Of a stretch of 64,000 nucleotides of DNA, positions 32,527 through 41,264 are shown piece by piece; within the stretch, counting starts at the first letter, position 1, and each line of letters opens with the position of its first letter. The notes beneath the pieces were generated by a model, which saw only the letters and a program-made list of their open reading frames with translations, did not search any database and was not told the origin of the DNA. Source of the DNA: an uncultured Prevotellaceae bacterium (GTDB lineage Bacteria; Bacteroidota; Bacteroidia; Bacteroidales; Bacteroidaceae). The stretch covers positions 186,001 through 250,000 of the forward strand of contig OMXS01000001.1 in assembly GCA_900315095.1 (NCBI GenBank), read 5' to 3'. The translations under genes were made by a program, and so were the position numbers.

Positions 32527-34104
32527 TCAGTTCTTCATTGTAAGTTGCCTCAATCCTTCCTTCACGATGTCGCTGTGCTCGTTAAAGACGCGGAAATACT
32601 CGTTCATATCCCAAAGGTCACGCGCTACGAGAGCCTTGAGTTGATGGCGCAACGAGACGATGCTGCGCTGCAGTTCGTCATCATCCTTCGGCTTGATGTC
32701 CTGCTTCTTGCCTTCCTCAACAATGCCGTCGATGAGCGACTGAGGCACTTCGTACGACTGGGCGAACTGCTCAAAGGTGCTGTAACGATTCTTCAGACTC
32801 TTCCTTTCCTTATCGATGTACTTCAGAGAGGCGTTCACCACGATGCTCTTTGCTGCTAGACTACGGTGGAATCGGGTGTATTGCAGAGTGTCGAGTGGTA
32901 CGAACTCATCGGGCATTATGGCACCTCCTCCATACACAAGGCGATGCTTTCGCAGAGTGTAATAGCGCAAGGAGTCGTTGAAGTGGATGCTGTCGCGGTT
33001 GGTTAACTCGCCATGTTTCAGGCGGTTTTCAAAGTCCTGAGCATACTCTTCTTGGTCGCCCTTCTTGTAAGGTTTCTGAATGCAGCGGCCAGAAGGGGTG
33101 TAGTAGTGCGCTACGGTGAGGCGAATCATAGAGCCATCGTTGAACTCAACAGGGCGCTGAACAAGTCCCTTGCCGAACGTACGGCGCCCAACGATTATGC
33201 CGCGGTCATGGTCTTGTATCGCTCCTGATACTATCTCGGCAGCCGAAGCGGTAAGTTCGTTAACGAGAACAACCACCCTTCCTTCAGACATTATGCCGCC
33301 TCCGTGAGCGTTATAACCCATCCGTCGCACAGTCCTTCCTTCGGTATAGACTATCAAGTCGCCCTTTTCGAGAAACTCATCAGCAAGGTCTACGGCTGCT
33401 TGAAGATACCCACCGCCGTTGTCCTGCAGGTCGAGTACAAGGTCTTTCATTCCCTGTTCTTTAAGCATCTGTGCCTTTTCCATAAACTCCTTATATGTTG
33501 TCGAGCCGAAGTTTTCTATGCGGATGTAGCCTATTCCGGGACGAATCATATAGGCAGCGTTGATAGTATGGAGGGGGATTTTGTCTCTCCGAACGACGAA
33601 ATGGAGCATATCCTTAACGCCGCGGCGTACAATTCCGAGGTTCACCTTTGTGCCCTTGGGACCGCGGAGGCGCTTCATGATGTCGGTACGCGACATCTTG
33701 ACACCAGCGATGGAGGTGTCGTTGACCGTCACGATACGGTCGCCGGCGATGATTCCCACCTTCTCCGACGGACCGTTCACCACAGGCTGAATCACGAGGA
33801 GCGTGTCCTCGACCATGTTGAACTGCACTCCGATGCCCTCAAAGTTGCCTTGTAGCGGTTCGTTCATCGACTTCACCTCCTCGGCCGTTGCGTAGGTGCT
33901 GTGCGGATCAAGTTCTTTCAGCATTCCACGAATGGCATCCTCCACCAGTTTTTTCTCGTTTACGGTGTCTACATAGAGGTTGGTGATGGCCGACTCCGCC
34001 ATCTTCAGCTTGCTCGAAGGACTGTCTCCGCCGAAGTTTATTCTCAATTGTGCCGATGTACCCATGCATACAGCAAGGGCAAAGAGCAACATTGTCTTTC
34101 TCAT
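32527..34104 (-). CDS. S41 family C-terminal processing peptidase (CtpA/Prc-like)
   Basis: A 525-residue periplasmic serine protease. The start MRKTMLLFALAVCMGTSAQ gives a proper signal peptide; the frame is open 13 codons further but that form would bury it. A PDZ domain (about 75-165, GIGVQFNMVEDTLLVIQPVVNGPSEKVGI) is followed by the S41 core with LDLQDNGGGYLQAAVDLADEF, the catalytic Ser region VNELTASAAEIVSGAI and Lys in RRTFGKGLVQ. It trims or degrades proteins by their C-termini. It lies between ruvB (31 bases upstream) and ybeY. Confidence 0.94.
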   Translation of the reverse strand: MRKTMLLFALAVCMGTSAQLRINFGGDSPSSKLKMAESAITNLYVDTVNEKKLVEDAIRGMLKELDPHSTYATAEEVKSMNEPLQGNFEGIGVQFNMVEDTLLVIQPVVNGPSEKVGIIAGDRIVTVNDTSIAGVKMSRTDIMKRLRGPKGTKVNLGIVRRGVKDMLHFVVRRDKIPLHTINAAYMIRPGIGYIRIENFGSTTYKEFMEKAQMLKEQGMKDLVLDLQDNGGGYLQAAVDLADEFLEKGDLIVYTEGRTVRRMGYNAHGGGIMSEGRVVVLVNELTASAAEIVSGAIQDHDRGIIVGRRTFGKGLVQRPVEFNDGSMIRLTVAHYYTPSGRCIQKPYKKGDQEEYAQDFENRLKHGELTNRDSIHFNDSLRYYTLRKHRLVYGGGAIMPDEFVPLDTLQYTRFHRSLAAKSIVVNASLKYIDKERKSLKNRYSTFEQFAQSYEVPQSLIDGIVEEGKKQDIKPKDDDELQRSIVSLRHQLKALVARDLWDMNEYFRVFNEHSDIVKEGLRQLTMKN

Positions 34105-34135
34105 CTGATATATTTTGTGTTTATTGTTAAGTGCT

Positions 34136-35170
34136 CTACCCAAATAAATCAGGCTCTGCTATATTGCTGTCGAACATGTTTCGCCCGAAGTGTCGGTATG
34201 CCAGTTGCGTCACCATGCGACCACGCGGGGTGCGCTTGATGAATCCCTCCATGATGAGGAACGGCTCATAAACCTCCTCGATGGTGCCTGTGTCCTCGCC
34301 GATGGCGGTGGCTATGGTGGAAAGTCCTACTGGACCGCCGCGGAACTTGTCTATTATGGTGAGCAGAATCTTGTTGTCTATCTCGTCAAGACCATACTGG
34401 TCGATGTTCAGAGCGGTCAGAGCGATGCGCGTTATCTGAGTGTCTATGCGTCCGGTACCCTTCACCTGAGCGAAGTCTCTTACCCTTCTGAGCAGCGCAT
34501 TGGCAATACGTGGCGTGCCGCGCGAGCGTCGTGCTATTTCAATGGCAGCCTCGTCGCTGATAGGAACGTTAAGAATTGAGGCGCTACGTTTCAGTATCCG
34601 CATCAGCGTTTCTGGCTCGTAGTACTCTAAGTGCATGTTAATGCCGAAGCGGGCGCGCATAGGTGCGGTAAGCATACCGCTGCGCGTGGTGGCTCCGATT
34701 AGTGTGAACGGGTTGAGGTCTATCTGTATTGAGCGCGCCGAAGGGCCCTTGTCAATCATAATATCTATGCGATAGTCCTCCATAGCAGAGTAAAGATACT
34801 CCTCGACAACTGGCGACAGACGGTGTATCTCATCAATAAAGAGCACGTCGCGAGGCTCAAGTGAGGTCAGAATACCAGCAAGGTCGCCCGGACGGTCAAG
34901 CACCGGACCGCTCGTAATCTTAAACCCCACGCCCAACTCATTTGCAATGATGTTCGAAAGAGTGGTCTTTCCCAGTCCCGGAGGGCCGTGCAGCAGAGTG
35001 TGGTCGAGCGGTTCGCCACGATATTTTGCCGCCTCCACGAACACCTCAAGATTCTCCACGACCGCCTTCTGTCCGCTAAAGTCAGCGAACTTCAACGGTC
35101 TCAGCGCGTTCTCAAAGTCTTTCTCGGCAGATGAAATCTCCTGTTGTCTGATGTCAAAAGTTTCGTCCAT
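34136..35170 (-). CDS. ruvB: Holliday junction branch migration DNA helicase RuvB
   Basis: A 344-residue AAA+ motor that, with RuvA, drives branch migration. Walker A is GPPGLGKTT, Walker B is LFIDEIHRL, the sensor is GATTRSGML, and the arginine finger and C-terminal winged helix ([21 protein letters not shown]) are present. I start it at [19 protein letters not shown]. An in-frame ATG 16 codons upstream lies beyond the promoter's own -33 element (35176-35206) and cannot be in that message. It is first in a group with an S41 protease and ybeY. Confidence 0.96.
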   Translation of the reverse strand: MDETFDIRQQEISSAEKDFENALRPLKFADFSGQKAVVENLEVFVEAAKYRGEPLDHTLLHGPPGLGKTTLSNIIANELGVGFKITSGPVLDRPGDLAGILTSLEPRDVLFIDEIHRLSPVVEEYLYSAMEDYRIDIMIDKGPSARSIQIDLNPFTLIGATTRSGMLTAPMRARFGINMHLEYYEPETLMRILKRSASILNVPISDEAAIEIARRSRGTPRIANALLRRVRDFAQVKGTGRIDTQITRIALTALNIDQYGLDEIDNKILLTIIDKFRGGPVGLSTIATAIGEDTGTIEEVYEPFLIMEGFIKRTPRGRMVTQLAYRHFGRNMFDSNIAEPDLFG

Positions 35171-35175
35171 GGTTG

Positions 35176-35206
35176 CAAAGATAGTGCAAATCAAGAGAAA
35201 TACAAA
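35176..35206 (-). promoter_or_regulatory. promoter of the ruvB group
   Basis: On the minus strand TTTG (35203-35206), 19 bases, then TATCTTTG (35176-35183), ending five bases before the ruvB ATG. The transcript would be nearly leaderless, and the position fixes the ruvB start. Confidence 0.65.
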
Positions 35207-35480
35207 ATGATTTATCATTTTTTATTTCCGAGATGCAGCCTATCTTCATGGAATGCTGTGACATAAAGATAGTGCAAACCGAAGATAAAACAAAATAAAT
35301 AAAAATTTGTTCTTATTGTTATGGTGCAGCCATTCTTGACAAGAGAAGCGAAGAAAAGAGAGTGGTTTATTTCCCGACTCACGTCTTTTCGCCCCTATTT
35401 CATTTGCTCTGGCACTATAGATGCAGCCTTCTTTCATCCTCACAGGTGTCTCCTTGAACAACAAGAAGTGCCAAGTGGCA
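35207..35480. other. intergenic stretch with scattered GATGCAGCC words
   Basis: No gene is seen. GATGCAGCC or GGTGCAGCC occurs at 35232, 35323 and 35420, each followed by a TTCTT- or TCTTC-like run. Otherwise it is AT-rich and unremarkable. Confidence 0.4.
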
Positions 35481-35547
35481 AGACAATGTTATTAACTTTG
35501 TCGAACAAAGTTATTAAGATTGTTCAACAAAGTTAATAACATTGTCT
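35481..35547. repeat. hairpin repeat with compensatory changes, copy 2
   Basis: AGACAATGTTATTAACTTTGT (35481-35501) and its exact reverse complement at 35527-35547 enclose a third arm, AACAAAGTTATTAA, followed by CTCCTCACTTGTA. It is the same structure as 26914-26976. It lies downstream of the GH53 gene, at the end of the LemA operon. Confidence 0.75.
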
Positions 35548-35614
35548 CCTCACTTGTATACATTTGAAAACCCCAAAGATATATATAGGTTACACCACAA
35601 GTATCTTTCAGCCG

Positions 35615-36637
35615 TTATTTCATGGCTGCAGCCTCGCTGAAAGCATCCATTATCTCGGTAGGACGATGGTTCTGGAAGGCCCCAAGGGGATAATGTCCTT
35701 CCAGTTCAGGCGCCCAGTAGAACACGCCTCGGCACTTGCCGTTGGTCTCTTGGCGTGCTGCTGTGATGAGTTTCTTTAGGAACGACTTGCCCTTTGCTGG
35801 CTCGCGGACGAGCACTCCGGTCTCAACAATCATCGTCTCACAGCCATATTTCTGTTGCAGACGATTGATGTTGGCTATCGCCTTCTGCAAAGTCTCGTCC
35901 TCACTCTTGGTTAGTCCTGCATCCATATCCCAATAGGGATATACGCTGAGTCCTATCATGTCCCAATGAGCGCCGTACTTACGAAGTCCGTCGAAGATGA
36001 AGTCGTAGCGTTTCTCATCACAACCGCCATCGAGATGAACTATGCACACGGCATCGGGATATACGCTCTTCACAGCCTGATAACCAGCCTCGGTGAGGCC
36101 AGCATACTGCTCCATATTCTCCTCTGCGCGTCCCATAGGCCAGAGAAAGCCGTGAGTGGTCTCGTTGCCCACCTGCACCCACTTGACGTCAATACCGTTC
36201 TGACGGAGCAACTGTAGTGTCTCGCGAGTGTGCTCGGCAAGCGCATGCTTCATCTCGTCATACTTAAAATACTGCCAAGTGGCAGGAATGGGTTGCTTGC
36301 CGGGGTCTGCCCACCAGTCGCTATAATGGAAGTCAATCATTATATCCATACCGTAGTAGCGGGCGCGTTTTGCCATTTCGAGCACGTCGTGCATGCTTGA
36401 GAAGCCGCCACGAGGGTTCACCCATACGCGCAAACGCACCGCATTGAGTCCCAGCTCGTGCATCAACGCCGTGTTCTCGCGTATCTCTCCTGCCTTATTA
36501 TACAGCCGAACGCCGCGTGCCTCCAGTTCTGTGGTGCCGCTGATGTCTGCACCTAGCCAGAAAGTCTTGCTCTCTTGTGCTGTCGCCGATGACATCGTGG
36601 CAACGCATAATAAAAAGGTTGTCAGTAGTTTTTTCAT
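35615..36637 (-). CDS. arabinogalactan endo-beta-1,4-galactanase (GH53)
   Basis: A 340-residue secreted glycoside hydrolase with a signal peptide (MKKLLTTFLLCVATMSSATAQ). GH53 features are LGADISGTTELEARGV, the LRVWVNP strand, IDFHYSDWWADPGKQ, acid/base Glu159 in VQVGNETTHGFLWPMG and nucleophile Glu272 in MIVETGV. It cuts beta-1,4-galactan, the side chain of pectic rhamnogalacturonan I and type I arabinogalactan. It is the last gene of the LemA/DUF2207/caspase operon, ten bases after the caspase gene; no SusC/SusD is next to it, which is unusual for a galactan-degrading enzyme in this phylum. Confidence 0.93.
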   Translation of the reverse strand: MKKLLTTFLLCVATMSSATAQESKTFWLGADISGTTELEARGVRLYNKAGEIRENTALMHELGLNAVRLRVWVNPRGGFSSMHDVLEMAKRARYYGMDIMIDFHYSDWWADPGKQPIPATWQYFKYDEMKHALAEHTRETLQLLRQNGIDVKWVQVGNETTHGFLWPMGRAEENMEQYAGLTEAGYQAVKSVYPDAVCIVHLDGGCDEKRYDFIFDGLRKYGAHWDMIGLSVYPYWDMDAGLTKSEDETLQKAIANINRLQQKYGCETMIVETGVLVREPAKGKSFLKKLITAARQETNGKCRGVFYWAPELEGHYPLGAFQNHRPTEIMDAFSEAAAMK

Positions 36638-36647
36638 TTTTCTGCGT

Positions 36648-37934
36648 TTAAAGTCCTTTTACCCTAACCTCTTTCAGTCCGTTCTGCGTTTTGCAACTCT
36701 TATTGTCTGCCGTCTTCTTTGCCGCACTTTGAATGGTGTTTTTTATCAAGGTGTCCCACGAGGGAGTGTCATTATTCAAAGCACTTATCTGACTACGCAG
36801 GTTCTCAAAGAAACTCAGTAGGAAGAAACCGCCGTTGTCGCCGCACCAGGCCTTTTCGCCAGGACTGGCAGCTGTGGCTATCACCTCGCCTTTCGACTGT
36901 AAGAAGAGCACTCGAAGCTTTTCTATGTCGAAGTTAGTGTTCGAACGTGAGAAGAGAGAGTTGCTCAAAACCATCGGCTGGTTCATGTCTATCTCGCTGT
37001 TGCAGCAGTCGCTGAGCACTATGTTTAGTCGTGCCTGCTTCTTCACAATGGTGCGGAACACATCGCTCAATGCCATAAAGTTCTCCTCAGCATCGTCGTA
37101 TGCGCTCGACGAGAGGTCAAGACAGGGGTATTCGTCGGGCTGGTTCTTGAAGCGGAAACCGTGACCTGTGTAAACAAACACCACCACATCGTTGTCCTCA
37201 GGGTTAAGAGTTTCAAGCACCTGGTCCATAGTTCGCTTGCCATAATTGGTTCCTGCTATTATATGTTCGTTAAGTGTCATTCCCAAGACCTTTGCAATGC
37301 CGCCGAACTCGCTGCGTATGCGGCGGAGGTCTGTCTCGCAAGCTGGGCCTATGTCACTGACATCGGTGTTGGCAACTACCATGAGATGCATTGTCGAACT
37401 GCCTGTTCCTGGCGTCACCTGACTTGTATAGGTGTTCTGTTGCGTTACTGTTTGTATGCCTTGCAACATCATCTTATACTCTGGCTCGTTCTCGCCGTAG
37501 AACTGACTAACGAAATCAGGGTTCATCTCCGACAGCGCTATTTCAGCAAACTGGTCGGTCTTATACCAGGAGTCGGCATCATTGGCATCGTAGACAATAA
37601 AAGGCACGTCGCTGATGTCCGACTCATCATCCTTTTCCCACACCCAAAGTAGTGACGGGAAGCCTTCATCGTCGGGCACAAACATCATCACTCCCACATC
37701 GTCTGCATCCTCTTTCTCCTCAATATGGCATGTGTAGTTAGTGGCATAACAGGAATTCTTTTGCAGCATCTCTTCGTCAACGAGCCTCATCGAGATGTGT
37801 TCGTCGTCCGAATAGATGAGAAGTCCCACGAAATGGTTATTGTCTGGAGTATGGAACTCCAGTCCATAGAACGTCTGTGCCCTACAAACAAAGGCTGCAA
37901 TAAGGGCAAGTGATAACAACAAAAACTTCTTCAT
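36648..37934 (-). CDS. secreted caspase-like cysteine peptidase (C14 family)
   Basis: A 428-residue protein with a signal peptide (MKKFLLLSLALIAAFVCRA). About 160 residues of unknown, acidic N-terminal domain follow, then a caspase-like domain from about 180: HLMVVANTDVSDIGPACETDLRRIRSEF, catalytic His258 in VVFVYTGHGFRF, and catalytic Cys at 310/311 in NIVLSDCCNSEI. The end (SAAKKTADNKSCKTQNGLKEVRVKGL) is basic. Members cleave after basic or acidic residues; the target here is unknown. It lies 20 bases downstream of three DUF2207 genes and LemA, so it is expressed with them. Confidence 0.9.
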   Translation of the reverse strand: MKKFLLLSLALIAAFVCRAQTFYGLEFHTPDNNHFVGLLIYSDDEHISMRLVDEEMLQKNSCYATNYTCHIEEKEDADDVGVMMFVPDDEGFPSLLWVWEKDDESDISDVPFIVYDANDADSWYKTDQFAEIALSEMNPDFVSQFYGENEPEYKMMLQGIQTVTQQNTYTSQVTPGTGSSTMHLMVVANTDVSDIGPACETDLRRIRSEFGGIAKVLGMTLNEHIIAGTNYGKRTMDQVLETLNPEDNDVVVFVYTGHGFRFKNQPDEYPCLDLSSSAYDDAEENFMALSDVFRTIVKKQARLNIVLSDCCNSEIDMNQPMVLSNSLFSRSNTNFDIEKLRVLFLQSKGEVIATAASPGEKAWCGDNGGFFLLSFFENLRSQISALNNDTPSWDTLIKNTIQSAAKKTADNKSCKTQNGLKEVRVKGL

Positions 37935-37954
37935 ATATATAGATACTATATTAT

Positions 37955-39691
37955 TTATCTTCCGCCGCCACCGCCGCCGCCAGATGAACCGCCGCCACCG
38001 CTAAACGAAGACCAACTGCTGTGGCCGCTGTTTGTTGAGCTGGCACGAGATGCATAACGCTCAATGGCGCTGGTGGTAGATGTATATATGGCGTCGCTGA
38101 ACATATAGACGATGTCTCCCTCCTGTGCTGCGTCAAGGTTCTTCGTGATGAGTGAAAGGTTGGAATACTCTGGCCAAATCTCTTTCATCTGCTTACGTAC
38201 TGTGTCGGAAATACCGAAGAACTCGGCATATACCATGTACTCATCCCACAGGGGCACCTCATTCACGCAGCGTTCGTTCAACAGCGTGAAGTCCTTAAGG
38301 AACGACTTCAGACCGTATAGTTCGGCTGCATGTTTCTCCAAATATTCCTTGTTGCGCTTCGGTTTCAGCAAGTCCATGAAACTCTTAACGAAAGAATAGT
38401 TGCTCTTTTGTCTGCACCACGTCTTAAACTCATTAGGTTGCAGCACAAGGTCGCTGCCCGATGCTAATGTAAGGAGTCTGAGCAGATGCTGGCACAGACG
38501 GTCGTCGCCCTTCTTCTGTTTGTCTATCGTCTCCAGCGGTTTGTCTATTCTGAGCATGTCGTGCATCTTGTTCTTGTACTCCTGCTGCACAATGCTGACG
38601 TCACCATGCGATATAAGACGCAACAAGAGGGCACCAATCACCTTCTCGTCGTCCATGCCCCAGAAGTAGCTTAACTCGTCAACAACCATCTTGTTGTCTA
38701 TAATCGACCACTCAGGCTTCACGTCGCGCCAGTAGTTTGGCTTGTTTACGCCCAGTCGCCTACGCTTAAGATATTTGCGAAGCGGCGAGAGACTGAATAC
38801 CCACCATGCGACAAGAATGCCTAAGTAAATGCAATATGCCAGGAAAGTTGTGATGGGTCCCATTAAGAAAAATATCAAGATGGCAACCAGAATGAACGCT
38901 ATCACCATCACCCAACCCCAGAAACCGAGGTCATCATCTTCGAAATCGCTGCCATCAAGGGCACGCTGCTTGCGGTCGGCCCATGATTCTGAGGCTTTCA
39001 CTTGTGGTTGGAACACTCCTTTGTCGAACTCGAGCATCACTATGATACGGCTACCGCTGTCGAGCGGACCATTGGGAGTGACCACTATATTGCTGTCGAC
39101 ATCAAACTCAATGCGCCCTTCATATCCGAACGCCCACCGCCGGGTGTTTGCCTCGGAGATGTTTATGGAGTCAGCGGTGCTAATGACTACCTGCGCCTTA
39201 TGTATGTCGCAGTCCATGTCAACGAAGCAATGGTTGAAACCATCATGGGTATCGTAGGACTGTACAAGTCCCGTAAGGACATATCTCACGATGTAAACGT
39301 GCTGGCCATAGTCGCCAAAACCCCAACATATCTCTTGCCCGTTGTTGCTCAGTCCGCACTTTCCGGTCTTCTCCTTGCGGCTTGCATCGATGTTCCATGC
39401 GCCAAGTGTCTCGTAACGTTGCAGTCCCTCATGACCTGGAACGTATCCTTCCACCTCAAGTTGGGTGATTTTCATGGCGCCAAGACCACGATGCGCAACA
39501 TACCACTCGGTCTTTGCATCTTCATCGTTAACATCAATGTCCCACCTCTCTTCTATCTGCGCAGAACCGTCTTTCTGTAGAATAACCTTTATATCAAGTT
39601 TTTCCACAGTGCTGGCCATGCTGCTTACCGCAGGCATTGCTGCTGACAATAATATTAAGAGGAGTGTTTGTATACTGTTTTTAATGTACAT
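37955..39691 (-). CDS. DUF2207 domain membrane protein with Gly-rich tail (paralogue 3)
   Basis: A 578-residue protein. Signal peptide (TLLLILLSAAMPAVSSMA), extracytoplasmic DUF2207 domain (about 30-250, starting VEKLDIKVILQKDGSAQIEERWDIDV), two adjacent membrane helices (about 272-325), and a cytoplasmic C-terminal domain (EYMVYAEFFGISDTVRKQMKEIWPEY). It ends in the family's typical SSFSGGGGSSGGGGGGGR tail. DUF2207 proteins are commonly encoded with LemA; their role is not established, though envelope stress and signalling have been suggested. It is third of three related genes. Confidence 0.9.
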   Translation of the reverse strand: MYIKNSIQTLLLILLSAAMPAVSSMASTVEKLDIKVILQKDGSAQIEERWDIDVNDEDAKTEWYVAHRGLGAMKITQLEVEGYVPGHEGLQRYETLGAWNIDASRKEKTGKCGLSNNGQEICWGFGDYGQHVYIVRYVLTGLVQSYDTHDGFNHCFVDMDCDIHKAQVVISTADSINISEANTRRWAFGYEGRIEFDVDSNIVVTPNGPLDSGSRIIVMLEFDKGVFQPQVKASESWADRKQRALDGSDFEDDDLGFWGWVMVIAFILVAILIFFLMGPITTFLAYCIYLGILVAWWVFSLSPLRKYLKRRRLGVNKPNYWRDVKPEWSIIDNKMVVDELSYFWGMDDEKVIGALLLRLISHGDVSIVQQEYKNKMHDMLRIDKPLETIDKQKKGDDRLCQHLLRLLTLASGSDLVLQPNEFKTWCRQKSNYSFVKSFMDLLKPKRNKEYLEKHAAELYGLKSFLKDFTLLNERCVNEVPLWDEYMVYAEFFGISDTVRKQMKEIWPEYSNLSLITKNLDAAQEGDIVYMFSDAIYTSTTSAIERYASRASSTNSGHSSWSSFSGGGGSSGGGGGGGR

Positions 39692-39718
39692 TCTTAAAAT
39701 ATATAAGCGTTAATAATA

Positions 39719-41257
39719 TCATTTCCCATAACTGAACACATCAGGAACACGGGCGATGCGCCATGCAAGGTCGTTGAACTGCAAGAAGTCAGGATATGCC
39801 TCGCGGAAGTTCTTCGACACTTTATCGGCGATGCCGAACAACTGGGCATAGACCATATATTCACGCCATAGGGGCAGTTCGCGTATTCCTCTTTCACCGA
39901 TGTATGTGAACTCGAGCAAGAACTTGCGCAAACCGTATAGTTGCTCAAGGTCTTTATCGGATATCTTTTTCTTCATTCCGGCAACCTCGATGTCTTTCAT
40001 TATCTCGCCATGCGGTGCATATTTGTCGCGCATGTACAGTTCTAGTTCGCGCGTTTGCAGTATTCGGTCGGGACCAGCAGCATCAACCAGCGTGTTATAC
40101 AAACTGCGTTCCAAATGCTCGTCGGGACTTGGAGAAGGCAACGAGTGCCACTCTAGCAATCTCAACACATGCTGAGGTTCGGCTCCATAAACAGGTTCCA
40201 CCATCTCTGAAGATGCCGCTCCACGATGGATAAGCCGCAGAATGAGTGCCCCGAGGATGCCATCCTGCGGGGGATTGAGGTGGGATGTGGTCCTTACCAA
40301 TGCCATATTTGCAAGTGCGAGTGAACCATCGAGAGGCAAATCACGATACCATTGCGCTTTGCTATGTAGTGACTTGCGCTTCAACCACTTTCGGAGTGGA
40401 TATAGAGTAAAGACATACCGAATGCGTGACCATAGTTTCTTGCCACCATAGAGCAGGATGACGACAGCAGCAACGAAACCGAATAACGAACCCCAAGCAA
40501 GGATCTTCTCGAGTGTGTCCTTCCAGTCGCGTATCTCATAGTCGCGTATTCCGCTTACCCATAACGACTTATAATAGCCTATGCCAGTCTCTTTCTCGGG
40601 GCTGAAAGCCATTGGAGTGAACTTCGCTATGACCATCAGACTGTCATCGTTGGTCATTGGCACCATGTCATCTACAATCTCATGTGACGATGCCAGCACC
40701 TTTCCGCCCTCGAAAAGCGCCCTTCCCTTGACTCCAACTGTGCGCACCGTGGCGAAATTGCTTGTCAGATTACCCTTCTCGTTCTTCATAATGAAGTTGA
40801 TGCGGTGGGCTCTTGGCTCTGTGGGACGTAGTACTGTGACTACGAAATTGTTGCAAAGGAAACCTTTCTTCACAAGCGACCGCAGGGTATAGCGCAACAC
40901 ATAGACGTGCTTTGTCCCTGGGATTGTTGCCCAAGAAATGCGCGCCGTAGAACCCGTCTGCTTGAGAATAAACTGTCCCACACTTGGTTTGTCTGCTGTT
41001 GCAGAGACATCTGTGAAGGCGCTGTCTTTCTCGTTGGACATCGTGAGGTCTTCTATGGCGGTACCATCCCAGAGTCCCATCTCGATGCTGAATGGTATCG
41101 ATGCGGGCGACTCCATCCATACGCGCGTCATAACATCAGCATCGCCGTTCTTCTTCAGCGTCATTTCAGTCTCAATAAGTTCAACATTGAGGTCTGCATG
41201 GGCACCGATGGTTATCAGCGATACAAGCAAGGTGAGGATGTAGCGGCAGTATCTCAT
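39719..41257 (-). CDS. DUF2207-type membrane protein without Gly tail (paralogue 2)
   Basis: A 512-residue protein colinear with the next gene. Signal peptide (RYCRYILTLLVSLITIGAHA), DUF2207-like extracytoplasmic domain (LNVELIETEMTLKKNGDADVMTRVWM), membrane segment near 255 (WGSLFGFVAAVVILLYG), and C-terminal domain with EYMVYAQLFGIADKVSKNFREAYPDF. The Gly/Ser tail is missing. It is 27 bases upstream of paralogue 3 and eight bases downstream of paralogue 1. Confidence 0.88.
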   Translation of the reverse strand: MRYCRYILTLLVSLITIGAHADLNVELIETEMTLKKNGDADVMTRVWMESPASIPFSIEMGLWDGTAIEDLTMSNEKDSAFTDVSATADKPSVGQFILKQTGSTARISWATIPGTKHVYVLRYTLRSLVKKGFLCNNFVVTVLRPTEPRAHRINFIMKNEKGNLTSNFATVRTVGVKGRALFEGGKVLASSHEIVDDMVPMTNDDSLMVIAKFTPMAFSPEKETGIGYYKSLWVSGIRDYEIRDWKDTLEKILAWGSLFGFVAAVVILLYGGKKLWSRIRYVFTLYPLRKWLKRKSLHSKAQWYRDLPLDGSLALANMALVRTTSHLNPPQDGILGALILRLIHRGAASSEMVEPVYGAEPQHVLRLLEWHSLPSPSPDEHLERSLYNTLVDAAGPDRILQTRELELYMRDKYAPHGEIMKDIEVAGMKKKISDKDLEQLYGLRKFLLEFTYIGERGIRELPLWREYMVYAQLFGIADKVSKNFREAYPDFLQFNDLAWRIARVPDVFSYGK

Positions 41258-41264
41258 AATCTAA

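Noticed and set aside
35232-35428. Three GATGCAGCC words 90-100 bp apart in the ruvB-GH53 gap
   Set aside because: Spacing is irregular and flanks differ; could be chance, so only mentioned as a gap description.
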